64,000 nucleotides of DNA from Actinoplanes sp. KI2 (lineage in GTDB: Bacteria > Actinomycetota > Actinomycetes > Mycobacteriales > Micromonosporaceae). Below the pieces are notes generated by a model that had not been told where the DNA came from, did not search any database, and saw only the letters and a list, made by a program, of their open reading frames with translations. Below are positions 42,578 through 50,866 of the stretch, in pieces (within the stretch, counting starts at the first letter, position 1; every line of letters starts with the position of its first letter). The position numbers and the translations under genes were made by a program. Where the stretch lies: positions 43,217 to 107,216 of the forward strand of contig NZ_JAOSZE010000038.1 in NCBI RefSeq assembly GCF_025630775.1, given 5' to 3'.

Positions 42578-43375
42578 TCAGTCCTCTCGAGATCCGGGAA
42601 GGGGTTCGTAGACGGCGTTGCGGTCGACGGTGCGGTAGATCTGGTTCGCGATCGGCCGGCGGCGCTCCTCGGCGAGCTGGCCGAGCAGCCCGGCGGCGCG
42701 GGCCAGCAGCGCGAAGCCGCGCAGCAGATCGGTGGGCAGGCCCAGGTCGGCCAGCGCGGCGCCGCACACGCCGGCCCCGTTGAGCGGCAGGCGCTTGCCG
42801 AGCACCTGCGGGTGCACCCGGCCGATCGCCTCGAACAGCCGCAGGTGTGGGCCGCGCAGCCCCTCCTGTTCGGCGATCGCGATCAGCACCGGGGTGCGCG
42901 GGTCCTGCTCCTTGTGCACCGGGTGGCCCAGGCCGGGGATGAGCCGCTTCTGGTCGCGGGCCGCGCGCACGGCGGCCAGCGCGATCACGTCGTAGTCCCG
43001 CTCGGTGCCGGCGGCGACCAGGGTGTCGGCGAGGAACCGGCCGCAGTCCTCGGTCACGCCGAGAAAGCGGGATCCGCCGCCGAGCAGGCCCGCGGCGAGG
43101 GCCCCCTGCAGCGACTCCGGGGCCGAGAGGTAGGTGAGGCGGGCCGCGATCGCGGTCGGCGTGAAGCCGTGGTCGGCCAGGGCCACCAGCACCGCCTCGA
43201 ACAGCCGCGTCTCGCCGGGCGTCGGCCGCCGCCCGGCGACCAGCCAGTACGCCAGCTCGCCGAAGCCCACCTTGCCCATCAGGTCGGCCGCGAGATCCTG
43301 CCCGAGCAGGGAGATGGACGAGGGGGTGGACGTGCCCAGCCCGGTCGGGAAGCTCAGTTCCGACGAAGAAGCCAC
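42578..43375 (-). CDS. Citryl-CoA lyase / citrate-synthase-like protein
   Basis: A 265-residue protein resembling the C-terminal two-thirds of citrate synthase. Conserved LIPGLGHPVHKEQDPRTP contains the His/Asp region of the active site, and LPLNGAGVCGAALADLGLP follows. The length fits the citryl-CoA-lyase group rather than citrate synthase (about 430 residues). Expected to cleave or form a citryl-CoA-like C-C bond. It overlaps the CoA-transferase gene by 22 bases. Confidence 0.85.
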   Translation of the reverse strand: MASSSELSFPTGLGTSTPSSISLLGQDLAADLMGKVGFGELAYWLVAGRRPTPGETRLFEAVLVALADHGFTPTAIAARLTYLSAPESLQGALAAGLLGGGSRFLGVTEDCGRFLADTLVAAGTERDYDVIALAAVRAARDQKRLIPGLGHPVHKEQDPRTPVLIAIAEQEGLRGPHLRLFEAIGRVHPQVLGKRLPLNGAGVCGAALADLGLPTDLLRGFALLARAAGLLGQLAEERRRPIANQIYRTVDRNAVYEPLPGSRED

Positions 43376-44490
43376 GCGCGGATCTCCTCACCGTGTTCGT
43401 CGAGCCCCGGCGGCGGGAGCTCATAGGTCGCCGGCGTCTCGGAGAAGGTGATCGGGTTACGGACGCCGGGCACGCCCCCGGACGAGATCACCGGCTTCAG
43501 GCCGAGCGAGGAGGCGAACGCCACGCCGCCGTCGATCGTGTTGATCGGGGCGCACGGCACGCCGGCCGCGATCAGGTCGCGGAACCACTCGTCCTTGCCT
43601 CGCTTGGCGAGCCGCTCCACCAGAATCGGGCGCAGCTCCTCCCGGTTGGCCGTACGGTCCTGGTTGCGCGAGAAACGCGGGTCCGTCGGCAGATCGGGCA
43701 GGTCGAGCACCTGACACAGCTTGCGGAACTGCCCGTCGTTGCCGGCGATCACGATGAGCTCGCCGTCCGCGGTGGGCAGCGGCTCGTACGGGAAGAGGCT
43801 GGGGTGCGCGTTGCCCATCCGGAACGGGACGGTGCCGCCGGCGACGTACCCGCTGGAGTGGTTGACCAGCCCGGAGAGGGCCGACGAGAGCAGGTTGACC
43901 TCGACGTGCTGGCCGCGCCCGGTGGCCGCGCGATGATGCAGGGCGGAGAGAATGCCGATCGTCGCGTGCATGCCGGCCATCACATCGAAGACGGAGATCC
44001 CCGCGCGGTACGGCGGTCCGTCGGGGTCGCCGGTCAGACTCATAAGTCCGGAAATAGCCTGAACCATCAGGTCATATCCGGGGAGATCGGACCCGGCGCC
44101 GGAGCCGAAGCCGCTGATGCTGGCGTAAATAATCTTGGAATTGATCGCCGAGACCGACGCGAAATCAAGCCCAAATCGGGACAAGCCCCCAGGCTTGAAG
44201 TTCTCGATCATGATGTCGGCCCGGGCGGCCAGGGCGATAGCGACCTCCCGGTCGGCGGGGTCCTTCAGGTCGAGGGAGATAGACCTCTTATTCCGATTTA
44301 TCCCGAGATAGTAGGTGGAGACCCCGTCCCGCACCGGCGGCATCCAGGTCCGGGTGTCGTCCCCACCGGGCCCCTCCACCTTGATCACCTGCGCACCCAG
44401 GTCGGCCAGCAGCATCGTCGCGTACGGCCCGGCCAGGATCCGGGAGAAGTCGGCCACCAGCAGACCGTGCAAGGGACCGTGCGCCATCAT
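43354..44490 (-). CDS. CaiB/BaiF-family CoA-transferase
   Basis: A class III CoA-transferase of about 378 residues. Conserved LVADFSRILAGPYATMLLADLGAQVIKVEGP start; NKRSISLDLKDP; ENFKPGG; and the catalytic Asp in RAGISVFDVMAGMHA. Moves CoA from a donor thioester to a carboxylic acid. It is first in the operon with the lyase and LigAB. The Met at 44490 is used; 44511 adds seven residues. Confidence 0.9.
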   Translation of the reverse strand: MMAHGPLHGLLVADFSRILAGPYATMLLADLGAQVIKVEGPGGDDTRTWMPPVRDGVSTYYLGINRNKRSISLDLKDPADREVAIALAARADIMIENFKPGGLSRFGLDFASVSAINSKIIYASISGFGSGAGSDLPGYDLMVQAISGLMSLTGDPDGPPYRAGISVFDVMAGMHATIGILSALHHRAATGRGQHVEVNLLSSALSGLVNHSSGYVAGGTVPFRMGNAHPSLFPYEPLPTADGELIVIAGNDGQFRKLCQVLDLPDLPTDPRFSRNQDRTANREELRPILVERLAKRGKDEWFRDLIAAGVPCAPINTIDGGVAFASSLGLKPVISSGGVPGVRNPITFSETPATYELPPPGLDEHGEEIRAWLLRRN

Positions 44491-44672
44491 CACCGCCCGT
44501 TCTGCGGACACTCGTCCGCCAAGTCAGCTTGCGCTGGTGGAGCACGCCTGTCAACGGGTGCCTTACAAATCTGAAGAACCCTATTGACCCTGCTGGTGAC
44601 CGGGAGCACACTGGCGCCACTCGCCCTGCCCGCTCTGCGGACAGTGGTCCGGCTTTCCCGAAAGGATGGGCG
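44491..44672. promoter_or_regulatory. Divergent promoter region of the catabolic locus
   Basis: A 182-base region between the CoA-transferase and amidohydrolase starts. The middle (44560-44595) is locally AT-rich. A TTGACA hexamer occurs on the minus strand near 44550. No strong palindrome stands out. Confidence 0.4.
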
Positions 44673-46079
44673 ATGAGCGACAGCGACCGGCCGGTGATCC
44701 TCAGAAACGGCCTGGTTCTCACCCTGGACGACGCGCACACGGTGCTGCCGAACGCCGATGTGCTGATCATTGACGGCCGCATCGCCGAGGTCGGGCCGGG
44801 CCTGACCGCGCCCGAGGGCGCCGTCGAGATCGACGCCACCGGCGGCATCGTGATGCCCGGCATGGTCGACACGCACCGGCACATGTGGCAGACCGCCATG
44901 CGCGGGTACGGCGCCGACTGGACCCTCACCCAGTACTTCGTCTGGTACTACCTCGAGTCCGGCAAGCTGTTCCGCCCCGAGGACATCTACGCCGGCAACC
45001 TGCTGGGCGCGATCGAGGCGATCGACTCCGGCGTCACCACCACCGTCGACTGGTCGCACGGCCTGCAGACCACCGACCACGCGGACGCGGCCGTGGACGC
45101 GCTCGAGGCGGTGCCGGGCCGGTTCGTGCTCGCCTACGGCAACATCCAGCAGGGACCGTGGGAGTGGTCGACTTCGGACGCGTTCCACGACTTCTACCGC
45201 CGCCGGATCGACGGCGGCAAGCTGGCCGGCTTCCAGCTCGCCTTCGACATCCCCGGCGACCCCGCCTTCCAGGAGAAGGCGGCCTTCGAGGTGGCCCGCG
45301 ACCTGGGCGTCTCGGTCACCACGCACGCCGGCGTCTGGGGCGTCACCACCGACGACGGCATCCGGCTGATGTACGAGAACGGCTTCATGACCCCGGGCAC
45401 CGTCTACGTCCACGCCGCCTCGCTCAGCAGCGACTCGTACCATCGGATCGCCGCCACCGGCGGCTCGGTGTCGGTCTCCACCGAGAGCGAGCAGAGCGCC
45501 GGCCAGGGCTACCCGCCCACCTGGCAGCTGCGCAAGCACGACGTCCCGGTGTCGCTGTCGATGGACACCAGCGTCTGGTGGAGCGGCGACCTCTTCTCGG
45601 CGATGCGTACCACGCTCAGCGCCGACCGGGTGCGCGAGCACCAGGAGGCGCACGGCAAGAAGGAGACGGTCACCCACCACCAGCTGCGGGCCGAGCAGGT
45701 GGTCGACTGGGCCACCCGCGGCGGCGCCAAGGCGCTGGGGATGGACTCCTCGATCGGCGCGCTCACCCCGGGACGCCAGGGCGACGTCGTGCTGCTCAAG
45801 AACGACGCGTCGCCGGCCATGTTCCCGGTGCTCAACCCGTACGGTCACGTGGTCTTCCAGGCGCAGCGCGGCGACGTCCACACCGTCGTGGTCGGCGGCC
45901 GGGTGGTCAAGCGCGACGGCAAGCTGGTCGACGCCGACCTCGCCGCGGCCCGCGCCAAGGTCGCCGCCACCGTCGACTACCTGCGCGAGACGATGGGCGA
46001 GGAGGCCTGGCAGCGCGGCATGAACCCGGAGATCCCCGAGGCCCGGATCCTCCACAATCCTTACCAGTACACCAAGTAG
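44673..46079 (+). CDS. Metal-dependent amidohydrolase (chlorohydrolase/deaminase type)
   Basis: A 468-residue amidohydrolase of the TrzN/AtzB/cytosine-deaminase-like group. Metal ligands: HRH in MVDTHRHMWQ, His in THAGVWG, His in VHAASLSS, and Asp in SLSMDTSVWW. Probably deaminates or dechlorinates/hydrolyses a ring substrate. Divergent from the LigAB operon and followed by an IclR regulator 9 bases later, so it likely belongs to the same pathway. ATG 44673 has GAAAGGA upstream. Confidence 0.88.
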   Translation: MSDSDRPVILRNGLVLTLDDAHTVLPNADVLIIDGRIAEVGPGLTAPEGAVEIDATGGIVMPGMVDTHRHMWQTAMRGYGADWTLTQYFVWYYLESGKLFRPEDIYAGNLLGAIEAIDSGVTTTVDWSHGLQTTDHADAAVDALEAVPGRFVLAYGNIQQGPWEWSTSDAFHDFYRRRIDGGKLAGFQLAFDIPGDPAFQEKAAFEVARDLGVSVTTHAGVWGVTTDDGIRLMYENGFMTPGTVYVHAASLSSDSYHRIAATGGSVSVSTESEQSAGQGYPPTWQLRKHDVPVSLSMDTSVWWSGDLFSAMRTTLSADRVREHQEAHGKKETVTHHQLRAEQVVDWATRGGAKALGMDSSIGALTPGRQGDVVLLKNDASPAMFPVLNPYGHVVFQAQRGDVHTVVVGGRVVKRDGKLVDADLAAARAKVAATVDYLRETMGEEAWQRGMNPEIPEARILHNPYQYTK

Positions 46080-46088
46080 GGTTCGGCA

Positions 46089-46892
46089 ATGACCGACAGC
46101 GGAAGGGGTGCGGGCCCCGACTTCATCGAGGCCCTCGCCCGCGGCCTCGACGTCCTGCGCTCCTTCCGCCCCGGCACGCCCGCGATGACGCTCAGCGAGA
46201 TCGCCGGCCGGACCGGGCTCGCCCGCCCCACGGTCCGGCGCATCCTGATCACCCTGGAGGCGCTCGGCTACGTCCGGGCCGCCGACCGGGGCTATGCCCT
46301 GACCCCGCGCGTGCTCGACCTGGGCATGGCGTACGTGAATGCCCTGAGCATGTGGGACGTCGCCCGCCCGCACATGGAGAAGCTGGTCGCCCAGACCAAC
46401 GAGTCCACCTCGATGGCCCAGCTCGACGGCGGCGACATCGTCTACGTGTGCCGGGTCGCGGTTCCCAAGATCGTCACGCTCGCGGTCACGATCGGCACCC
46501 GCTTCCCGGCCCCGGCCACCTCGATGGGCAAGGTGCTGCTGGCCGCCCTCCCACCCGCGTCGCTGGCGTCCGTGCTGGCCGAGCCGTCCCGCTCCGGCAT
46601 CACCCCGCGCTGGCAGCCGTCCGCCGCCGAGCTGGACGCCGCGCTGCGCGAGGTGCGGGCCAAGGGCTGGGCGCTCGCCGACCAGGACCTGGCGCCGGGC
46701 ATCCGCTCGATCGCGACCGGCGTGCGCGACGGCGACGGCGCTGTGATCGCCGCGATCAACGTGACCGTGCACGCCGCCGAGACGTCGGTGGAGACCCTGC
46801 TCGAGGCGCATCTGCCCAAACTGCTGCGCACCGCGGCCGACATCAGCCATGACTGGTCGCTGACCGCCGCCGTCCCGGCCGTGACGGTCTGA
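46089..46892 (+). CDS. IclR-family transcriptional regulator
   Basis: A 267-residue IclR regulator. HTH: MTLSEIAGRTGLARPTVRRILITLEALGY. Effector domain: PHMEKLVAQTNESTSMAQL, and FPAPATSMGKVLLAAL. The PcaR/PcaU branch of this family often controls aromatic acid catabolism, consistent with the adjacent operon. Operator probably in 44491-44672, between the two divergent transcription units. Confidence 0.9.
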   Translation: MTDSGRGAGPDFIEALARGLDVLRSFRPGTPAMTLSEIAGRTGLARPTVRRILITLEALGYVRAADRGYALTPRVLDLGMAYVNALSMWDVARPHMEKLVAQTNESTSMAQLDGGDIVYVCRVAVPKIVTLAVTIGTRFPAPATSMGKVLLAALPPASLASVLAEPSRSGITPRWQPSAAELDAALREVRAKGWALADQDLAPGIRSIATGVRDGDGAVIAAINVTVHAAETSVETLLEAHLPKLLRTAADISHDWSLTAAVPAVTV

Positions 46893-46930
46893 CCCCCGGC
46901 GGCGTGCGGATTCGCCGCGGCGGTGTCAAA

Positions 46931-47251
46931 GTGACAGTTGTGAAGACGGTGGACGACCTCTTCGATCCCCTGCCCGACCGATGGGGCCTGCGCGGCGATC
47001 CCTGGGTGTGGCAGGCGATGCGCGAGCACCTCGCGGGCTTCTCCCTGCCGCCCACCCTGGGCGAGGTCGAGGCGATGCTCTACACGGCCTTCAACCGCCT
47101 GGTCGCCGTCGACCTGGCCACCGAGACCGACGCGTCGGTCTTCCGCGAGGAGTTCGCCCACGGCGGCATGTCCTCCGGCAGCATCCACCTGGAAACCTGG
47201 CGCGTCGAGCTGATCCCCCTGCTGGTCGACCGAGCAAGAGCAAAGATCTAA
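46931..47251 (+). CDS. Small conserved-looking hypothetical protein
   Basis: A 106-residue acidic soluble protein starting at GTG 46931, with DRWGLRGDPWVWQAMREHLAG and AMLYTAFNRLVAVDLA. No family recognised. It starts 38 bases after the IclR gene, so could share its transcript, but nothing links it to the pathway. The frame remains open to 46904. Confidence 0.55.
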   Translation: MTVVKTVDDLFDPLPDRWGLRGDPWVWQAMREHLAGFSLPPTLGEVEAMLYTAFNRLVAVDLATETDASVFREEFAHGGMSSGSIHLETWRVELIPLLVDRARAKI

Positions 47252-47556
47252 ACCTTTCCCGTACGCGACGGCACCGGTCCCCGATCGACACCGCGACCAC
47301 CTGCCACGAAAGGCCGCAGCGCGACTCTCGCGTGTAGCGGTGGTTCAGCACGCCTGACGGCGCGCTCCGCACCCTCACCGCGCGCTCCGCGTCCTCACCG
47401 CGCGCTCCGCGTCCTCACCGCGCGGCAGCGCCCTCAGCACCCGCAACGCGCGGAGACGCCCGCAACGCGCGGCAGCGCCCTCACCGCGTGGCGGCGCGCT
47501 CAGCGGGTGGCGGCGCGCTCAGCGGGTGGCGGCGCGCTCAGCGGGTGGCGGCGCGC
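47252..47556. other. Gene-free repeat-rich region
   Basis: Between two convergent genes. The first 90 bases show nothing notable; from about 47340 it is composed of short tandem repeats (see next entry). Confidence 0.7.
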
Positions 47557-47580
47557 TCAGCGGGTGGCGGCGCGCTTCAG
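47340..47580. repeat. Mixed short tandem repeats running into a gene 3' end
   Basis: Left part: about three units of CGCGCTCCGCGTCCTCAC (18 bp). Right part: four units of AGCGGGTGGCGGCGCGCTC (19 bp; 47502, 47521, 47540, 47559). The last contains the stop codon of the deazaflavin enzyme gene (TCA at 47557), so the 19-bp units are copies of that gene's 3' end. Confidence 0.9.
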
Positions 47581-47997
47581 GAGCCGGAAGTCGCGGCGGC
47601 GCAGCAACCGCAACACCAACGCCGCCGGATAGCCGAAGGCCCGCAACCCGTCCTCGGCCGGCAGCACCTCGATCCGCTCGATCGCGACGGCCCGGCCGCC
47701 GACCACCACCTCGCAGCGGCCCGCTGCCTCCACATTGCGATACCAGGACACGCTCGGCCCGTAGGTCAGCTCGGCCACGAAGTCGTCGCCGAGCCGGGCC
47801 AGCAGCAACGGTGTCTCATACCGGCGCCCCGTCTTGCGACCCACGTGCCGGACCAGCGCCAGCGGCCCGAAGCCCCCGCGCGCCAGCGGCGTCGTCACCC
47901 GGTTCAGGGTGTTCTTGACCAGCCACAGCCAGCCGCGCCGGACCGTCCTCAATGCCCCACGCCCCACGGCCGCGCCCTCACCGCTCGGCTCGAACAT
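47557..47997 (-). CDS. Nitroreductase/deazaflavin (F420)-dependent oxidoreductase family protein
   Basis: A 146-residue split-barrel protein of the DDN/F420-dependent family: FGPLALVRHVGRKTGRRYETPLL, FVAELTYGPSVSWYRNVEAAG and ALVLRLLRRRDF fit. Members use F420 or bind fatty acids/quinones. Its stop lies in a 19-bp repeat. The ATG overlaps the MarR gene by 20 bases. Confidence 0.85.
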   Translation of the reverse strand: MFEPSGEGAAVGRGALRTVRRGWLWLVKNTLNRVTTPLARGGFGPLALVRHVGRKTGRRYETPLLLARLGDDFVAELTYGPSVSWYRNVEAAGRCEVVVGGRAVAIERIEVLPAEDGLRAFGYPAALVLRLLRRRDFRLLKRAATR

Positions 47998-48772
47998 GCG
48001 CGGCCCCGCCGGTCGGCACGTGCTGAGCAACGTCAGCCTGCACGTGCTCGGCCGCGTCACCTCGCACGGGCTCGGCGACCTCAACCCGCTCCGGCTCGCC
48101 GACGTCAGCCCGCTCCGGCTCGGCGGCGTCAGCCCGCGCCGGCCCGGCGGCGTCAGCCCCCTCCGGCTCGGTCACGGCGGCACACAGGTGCTCGGGAGCG
48201 GCGCACCTCGGGTCGGCGGGCATCGCGACGTCGAGTGCCTCGCCGCCCACCGCCGCCTCCTCGTGGATCGCCCGGTCGAGGGCCGTGGCGACCTCGGGGG
48301 CGGCGACCTCGAGGAGTTGCCGGGAGATCTGCTGGAGCTGTGCCACCTGCTCGGGCGTGATCGCGTCGAAGACCAGCCGGCGGGCCTCGCGGACGTGGTC
48401 GGGCGCGGCCGCGGCCAGCGCCGCCAGCCCCTTCTCGGTGAGCATCGCCTCGGTGCAGCGGACCTCGGGGTTCTGCACCTCGCGCCGCACCCAGCCCTGT
48501 CGCTCGAGCCGGCTCACCGCGTGCGACAGGCGCGACGCCGAGCCGCCCGCGAACAGCGCCAGCGTGTTCATGCGCACCGGCCGGCCGGGTGGGCGGGAGA
48601 GTGCGGTCAGGATCGAGTACTCGAAGAAGTTCAGGCCCGCGTCCCGCTTGAGCTGGGCGTCGATCGCGGTGGGCAGGCTCATCAGCAGCGAGATCAGGGT
48701 CATCCAGGCGGCTCGCTCGTCGTCGGCCAGCCAGGGGACGTCGTCGGGGTCCGGCGCCGTGGTGTTCACCAC
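47978..48772 (-). CDS. MarR-family regulator with repetitive C-terminal tail
   Basis: A regulator of about 264 residues. Winged helix: FFEYSILTALSRPPG, TLALFAGGSASRLSHAVSRLERQGWV and CTEAMLTEKGLAAL. MarR proteins are usually 140-170 residues. Here about 90 extra residues form a Glu/Ala/Val-rich tail with imperfect EPERADV-like repeats. The GTG at 48772 is preferred because earlier starts (48802, 48814) fall in or next to the operator. Divergent from the azoreductase gene, which it probably represses. Confidence 0.85.
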   Translation of the reverse strand: MVNTTAPDPDDVPWLADDERAAWMTLISLLMSLPTAIDAQLKRDAGLNFFEYSILTALSRPPGRPVRMNTLALFAGGSASRLSHAVSRLERQGWVRREVQNPEVRCTEAMLTEKGLAALAAAAPDHVREARRLVFDAITPEQVAQLQQISRQLLEVAAPEVATALDRAIHEEAAVGGEALDVAMPADPRCAAPEHLCAAVTEPEGADAAGPARADAAEPERADVGEPERVEVAEPVRGDAAEHVQADVAQHVPTGGAAHVRAER

Positions 48773-48785
48773 CAAAGCGTAGCTG

Positions 48786-48801
48786 TCTTGAACATTCAAC
48801 A
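48786..48801. promoter_or_regulatory. MarR operator, copy 1
   Basis: TCTTGAACATTCAACA, a 16-bp near-palindrome matching copy 2 in all but one base. It abuts the MarR 5' end, suggesting autoregulation. Confidence 0.7.
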
Positions 48802-48820
48802 CCTGCCGTGGCAAGCTTCG

Positions 48821-48836
48821 TGTTGAACATTCAACA
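48821..48836. promoter_or_regulatory. MarR operator, copy 2
   Basis: TGTTGAACATTCAACA, a perfect palindrome 35 bases from copy 1 and 20 bases before the azoreductase GTG. Two phased sites in a divergent MarR promoter are typical. Confidence 0.75.
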
Positions 48837-48855
48837 CCTCGCTGAGGAGTCCCTC

Positions 48856-49488
48856 GTGACCGTTCTTCGCATCGACGCCAGCATCCAGGGCCCGAACTCG
48901 GCCAGCAGCGAGCTGGCCGATCTCGCCGAGGCCGAGTGGCTGGCCGTCCGGCCGGAGACCACGTTCGTGCGCCGGCACGTCGGCACCGACCCGCTGCCCG
49001 CGGACGCCTGGAGCCTCGCGCTGCAGGCGCGCTGGCTGCCCGAGGACCAGCACACCGAGCAGCAGCGCCGGGCGGTCGAGCTGGCCACGACGCTGACCGA
49101 CGAGCTGCGCCAGGCCGAGGCCGTGATCCTCGCCCTGCCGCTCTACAACTACGGCGTCTCCCAGCACGCCAAGATCTGGATCGACCTGGCGATCGCCGGC
49201 GGCAGCCAGGGCGAGCGCCTGCTGGACGGCAAGCCGGCCATCGTGCTGACCACCCGCGGCGGCGGCTACGGCCCGGGCACCCCGCGCGAGGGCTGGGACC
49301 ACAACACGGCCTACCTGCGCCGGATCGTCGCCGACGTGTGGGGTGCCGACCTCACGCTGATCGAGCGCGAGCTGACGCTGGCCGGCGTGAACCCGGCGTT
49401 GGACCCGCTCCTCGAGACCGCCAACCTGCTCAAGAAGGCCGCCCACGAGGCCGCCGGCGACGCCGGCCGCACGCTGGCCGCCCGCTGA
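48856..49488 (+). CDS. FMN-dependent NADH-azoreductase-like flavodoxin-fold protein
   Basis: A 210-residue AcpD/azoreductase-type flavoprotein. N-terminal strand VTVLRIDASIQGPNSASSELA; the LPLYNYGVSQHAKIWIDLA loop; VLTTRGGGYGPGT. Reduces quinones, azo or nitro compounds. GTG start with GAGGAG upstream. Divergent from a MarR regulator and controlled by the two palindromes; a quinone/electrophile response is likely. Confidence 0.88.
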   Translation: MTVLRIDASIQGPNSASSELADLAEAEWLAVRPETTFVRRHVGTDPLPADAWSLALQARWLPEDQHTEQQRRAVELATTLTDELRQAEAVILALPLYNYGVSQHAKIWIDLAIAGGSQGERLLDGKPAIVLTTRGGGYGPGTPREGWDHNTAYLRRIVADVWGADLTLIERELTLAGVNPALDPLLETANLLKKAAHEAAGDAGRTLAAR

Positions 49489-49500
49489 CACCTCGCACGG

Positions 49501-49550
49501 ACGAAGCACGCACGAAGCACGCACGAAGCACGCACGAAGCACGCACGAAG
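49501..49550 (+). repeat. 11-bp tandem repeat after the azoreductase gene
   Basis: ACGAAGCACGC repeated four to five times starting at 49501, 49512, 49523, 49534 and 49545 (partial). Lies between the stop codon and the terminator, so it lengthens the 3' UTR. Confidence 0.9.
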
Positions 49551-49575
49551 AAGGGCCGGCGCAAGCCGGCCCTTT
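49551..49575 (+). terminator. Intrinsic terminator of the azoreductase gene
   Basis: AAGGGCCGGC-GCAA-GCCGGCCCTTT: 10-bp stem, GCAA tetraloop, followed by TTTG. A clear terminator hairpin, 63 bases after the stop. Confidence 0.9.
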
Positions 49576-49692
49576 GTTCGTAGCTCAGCCCGGCAGCTCA
49601 GCCCGGCGCGGGCGGCAAAGGCGCGACCAACGACGGCGATCGCCGGGCTGACCGGGGACTCGTGCCGTCGCGTACTTTCGCATGGTTTTGAG

Positions 49693-50832
49693 CTAGTGCC
49701 CGTTGAAGGCGTCGCGCATTCTGCTGAAGAAGCCGCCCTGCTTGCTGAGCTCGGCCACGTCCTCGCCGCGAGTCTTGGCGAACTCGCGGAGCATGCGCTC
49801 CTGCTCGGCGGTGAGCTTGGTCGGGGTCTTGACGTCGAGGTGCACGAAGAGGTCGCCCCGGCCCTGGCCGCGCAGGTGCGGGACGCCCTTGCCGCGGATG
49901 CGCAGGGTGCTGGCCGGCTGGGTGCCGGACTTGACCTCGATCGCCTCCTCGCTGTCCAGCGTCTTGATCGTGAGACGGGTGCCGAGGGCGGCGGCGGTCA
50001 TCGGCAGGGTCACGCGGCAGTGCAGGTCGTCGCCCTTGCGGGAGTAGACGTCGTGCGGGCGCTCGTGGATCTCGACGTAGAGGTCGCCGGCGGTGCCGCC
50101 GCCGGGGCCGACCTCGCCCTGCTGGGCCAGGCGGATGCGCATGCCGTCCTCGACGCCGGCCGGGATCTTCACGGTGAGCGAGCGGCGGGTGCGGACCCGG
50201 CCGTCGCCGGCGCAGGTGGGGCAGGGGTGCGGGATGACCGTGCCGTGGCCCTGGCAGCTGGAGCAGGGGCGGGACGACACGACCTGACCCAGGAAGGTGC
50301 GCTGGACGCTCTGCACCTCGCCGCGGCCGCCGCAGGTCTCGCAGGTGGCCAGGTGGGTGCCGGGCGCGGTGCCGGCGCCGGAGCACTGGGTGCACAGGAC
50401 GGCGGTGTCGACGGTGATCGGGGCCTCGACGCCGAACGCCGTCTCGACCAGGTCGAGCTCGAGCCGCAGGATCGCGTCGGCGCCCGGCCGGGTGCGGGGG
50501 CGCGGGCCGCGGGTGCCGCCGGCCGCGGTGCCGAAGAACGCGTCCATGATGTCCTGGAAGCCCACGAACGGGCCGCCCGGACCGCCGGGACCGCCCGGGC
50601 CCATGCCGCCGCCGGGGGCGAGCGGGTCGCCGCCCAGATCGACGATCTGCCGCTTCTGGTCGTCGGAGAGAACCTCGTACGCCGCGTTGATGTCCTTGAA
50701 CTTCTCGGCCGCTTCCGGGTCGGGGTTGACGTCCGGGTGGTACTGCCGAGCCAGCTTCCGGTAGGCGCGCTTGATCTCGTCGTCGGTTGCTTCCCGGCTC
50801 ACGCCGAGAATGCCGTAGTAATCCTTGGCCAC
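49693..50832 (-). CDS. dnaJ: Chaperone DnaJ
   Basis: A 379-residue full-length DnaJ. J domain with YHPDVN (HPD). Gly/Pro-rich linker (GGGMGPGGPGGPGG). Four zinc-finger repeats: CTQCSGAG, CETCGGRG, CSSCQGHG, CPTCAGDG. C-terminal substrate domain and dimerisation region. Starts at GTG 50832, 34 bases after hrcA. Corresponds to dnaJ2 (Rv2373c), controlled by HrcA. Confidence 0.96.
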   Translation of the reverse strand: MAKDYYGILGVSREATDDEIKRAYRKLARQYHPDVNPDPEAAEKFKDINAAYEVLSDDQKRQIVDLGGDPLAPGGGMGPGGPGGPGGPFVGFQDIMDAFFGTAAGGTRGPRPRTRPGADAILRLELDLVETAFGVEAPITVDTAVLCTQCSGAGTAPGTHLATCETCGGRGEVQSVQRTFLGQVVSSRPCSSCQGHGTVIPHPCPTCAGDGRVRTRRSLTVKIPAGVEDGMRIRLAQQGEVGPGGGTAGDLYVEIHERPHDVYSRKGDDLHCRVTLPMTAAALGTRLTIKTLDSEEAIEVKSGTQPASTLRIRGKGVPHLRGQGRGDLFVHLDVKTPTKLTAEQERMLREFAKTRGEDVAELSKQGGFFSRMRDAFNGH

Positions 50833-50866
50833 GGGGTTTGGGGTCCTCAATGTCAGCGCGATTCCG

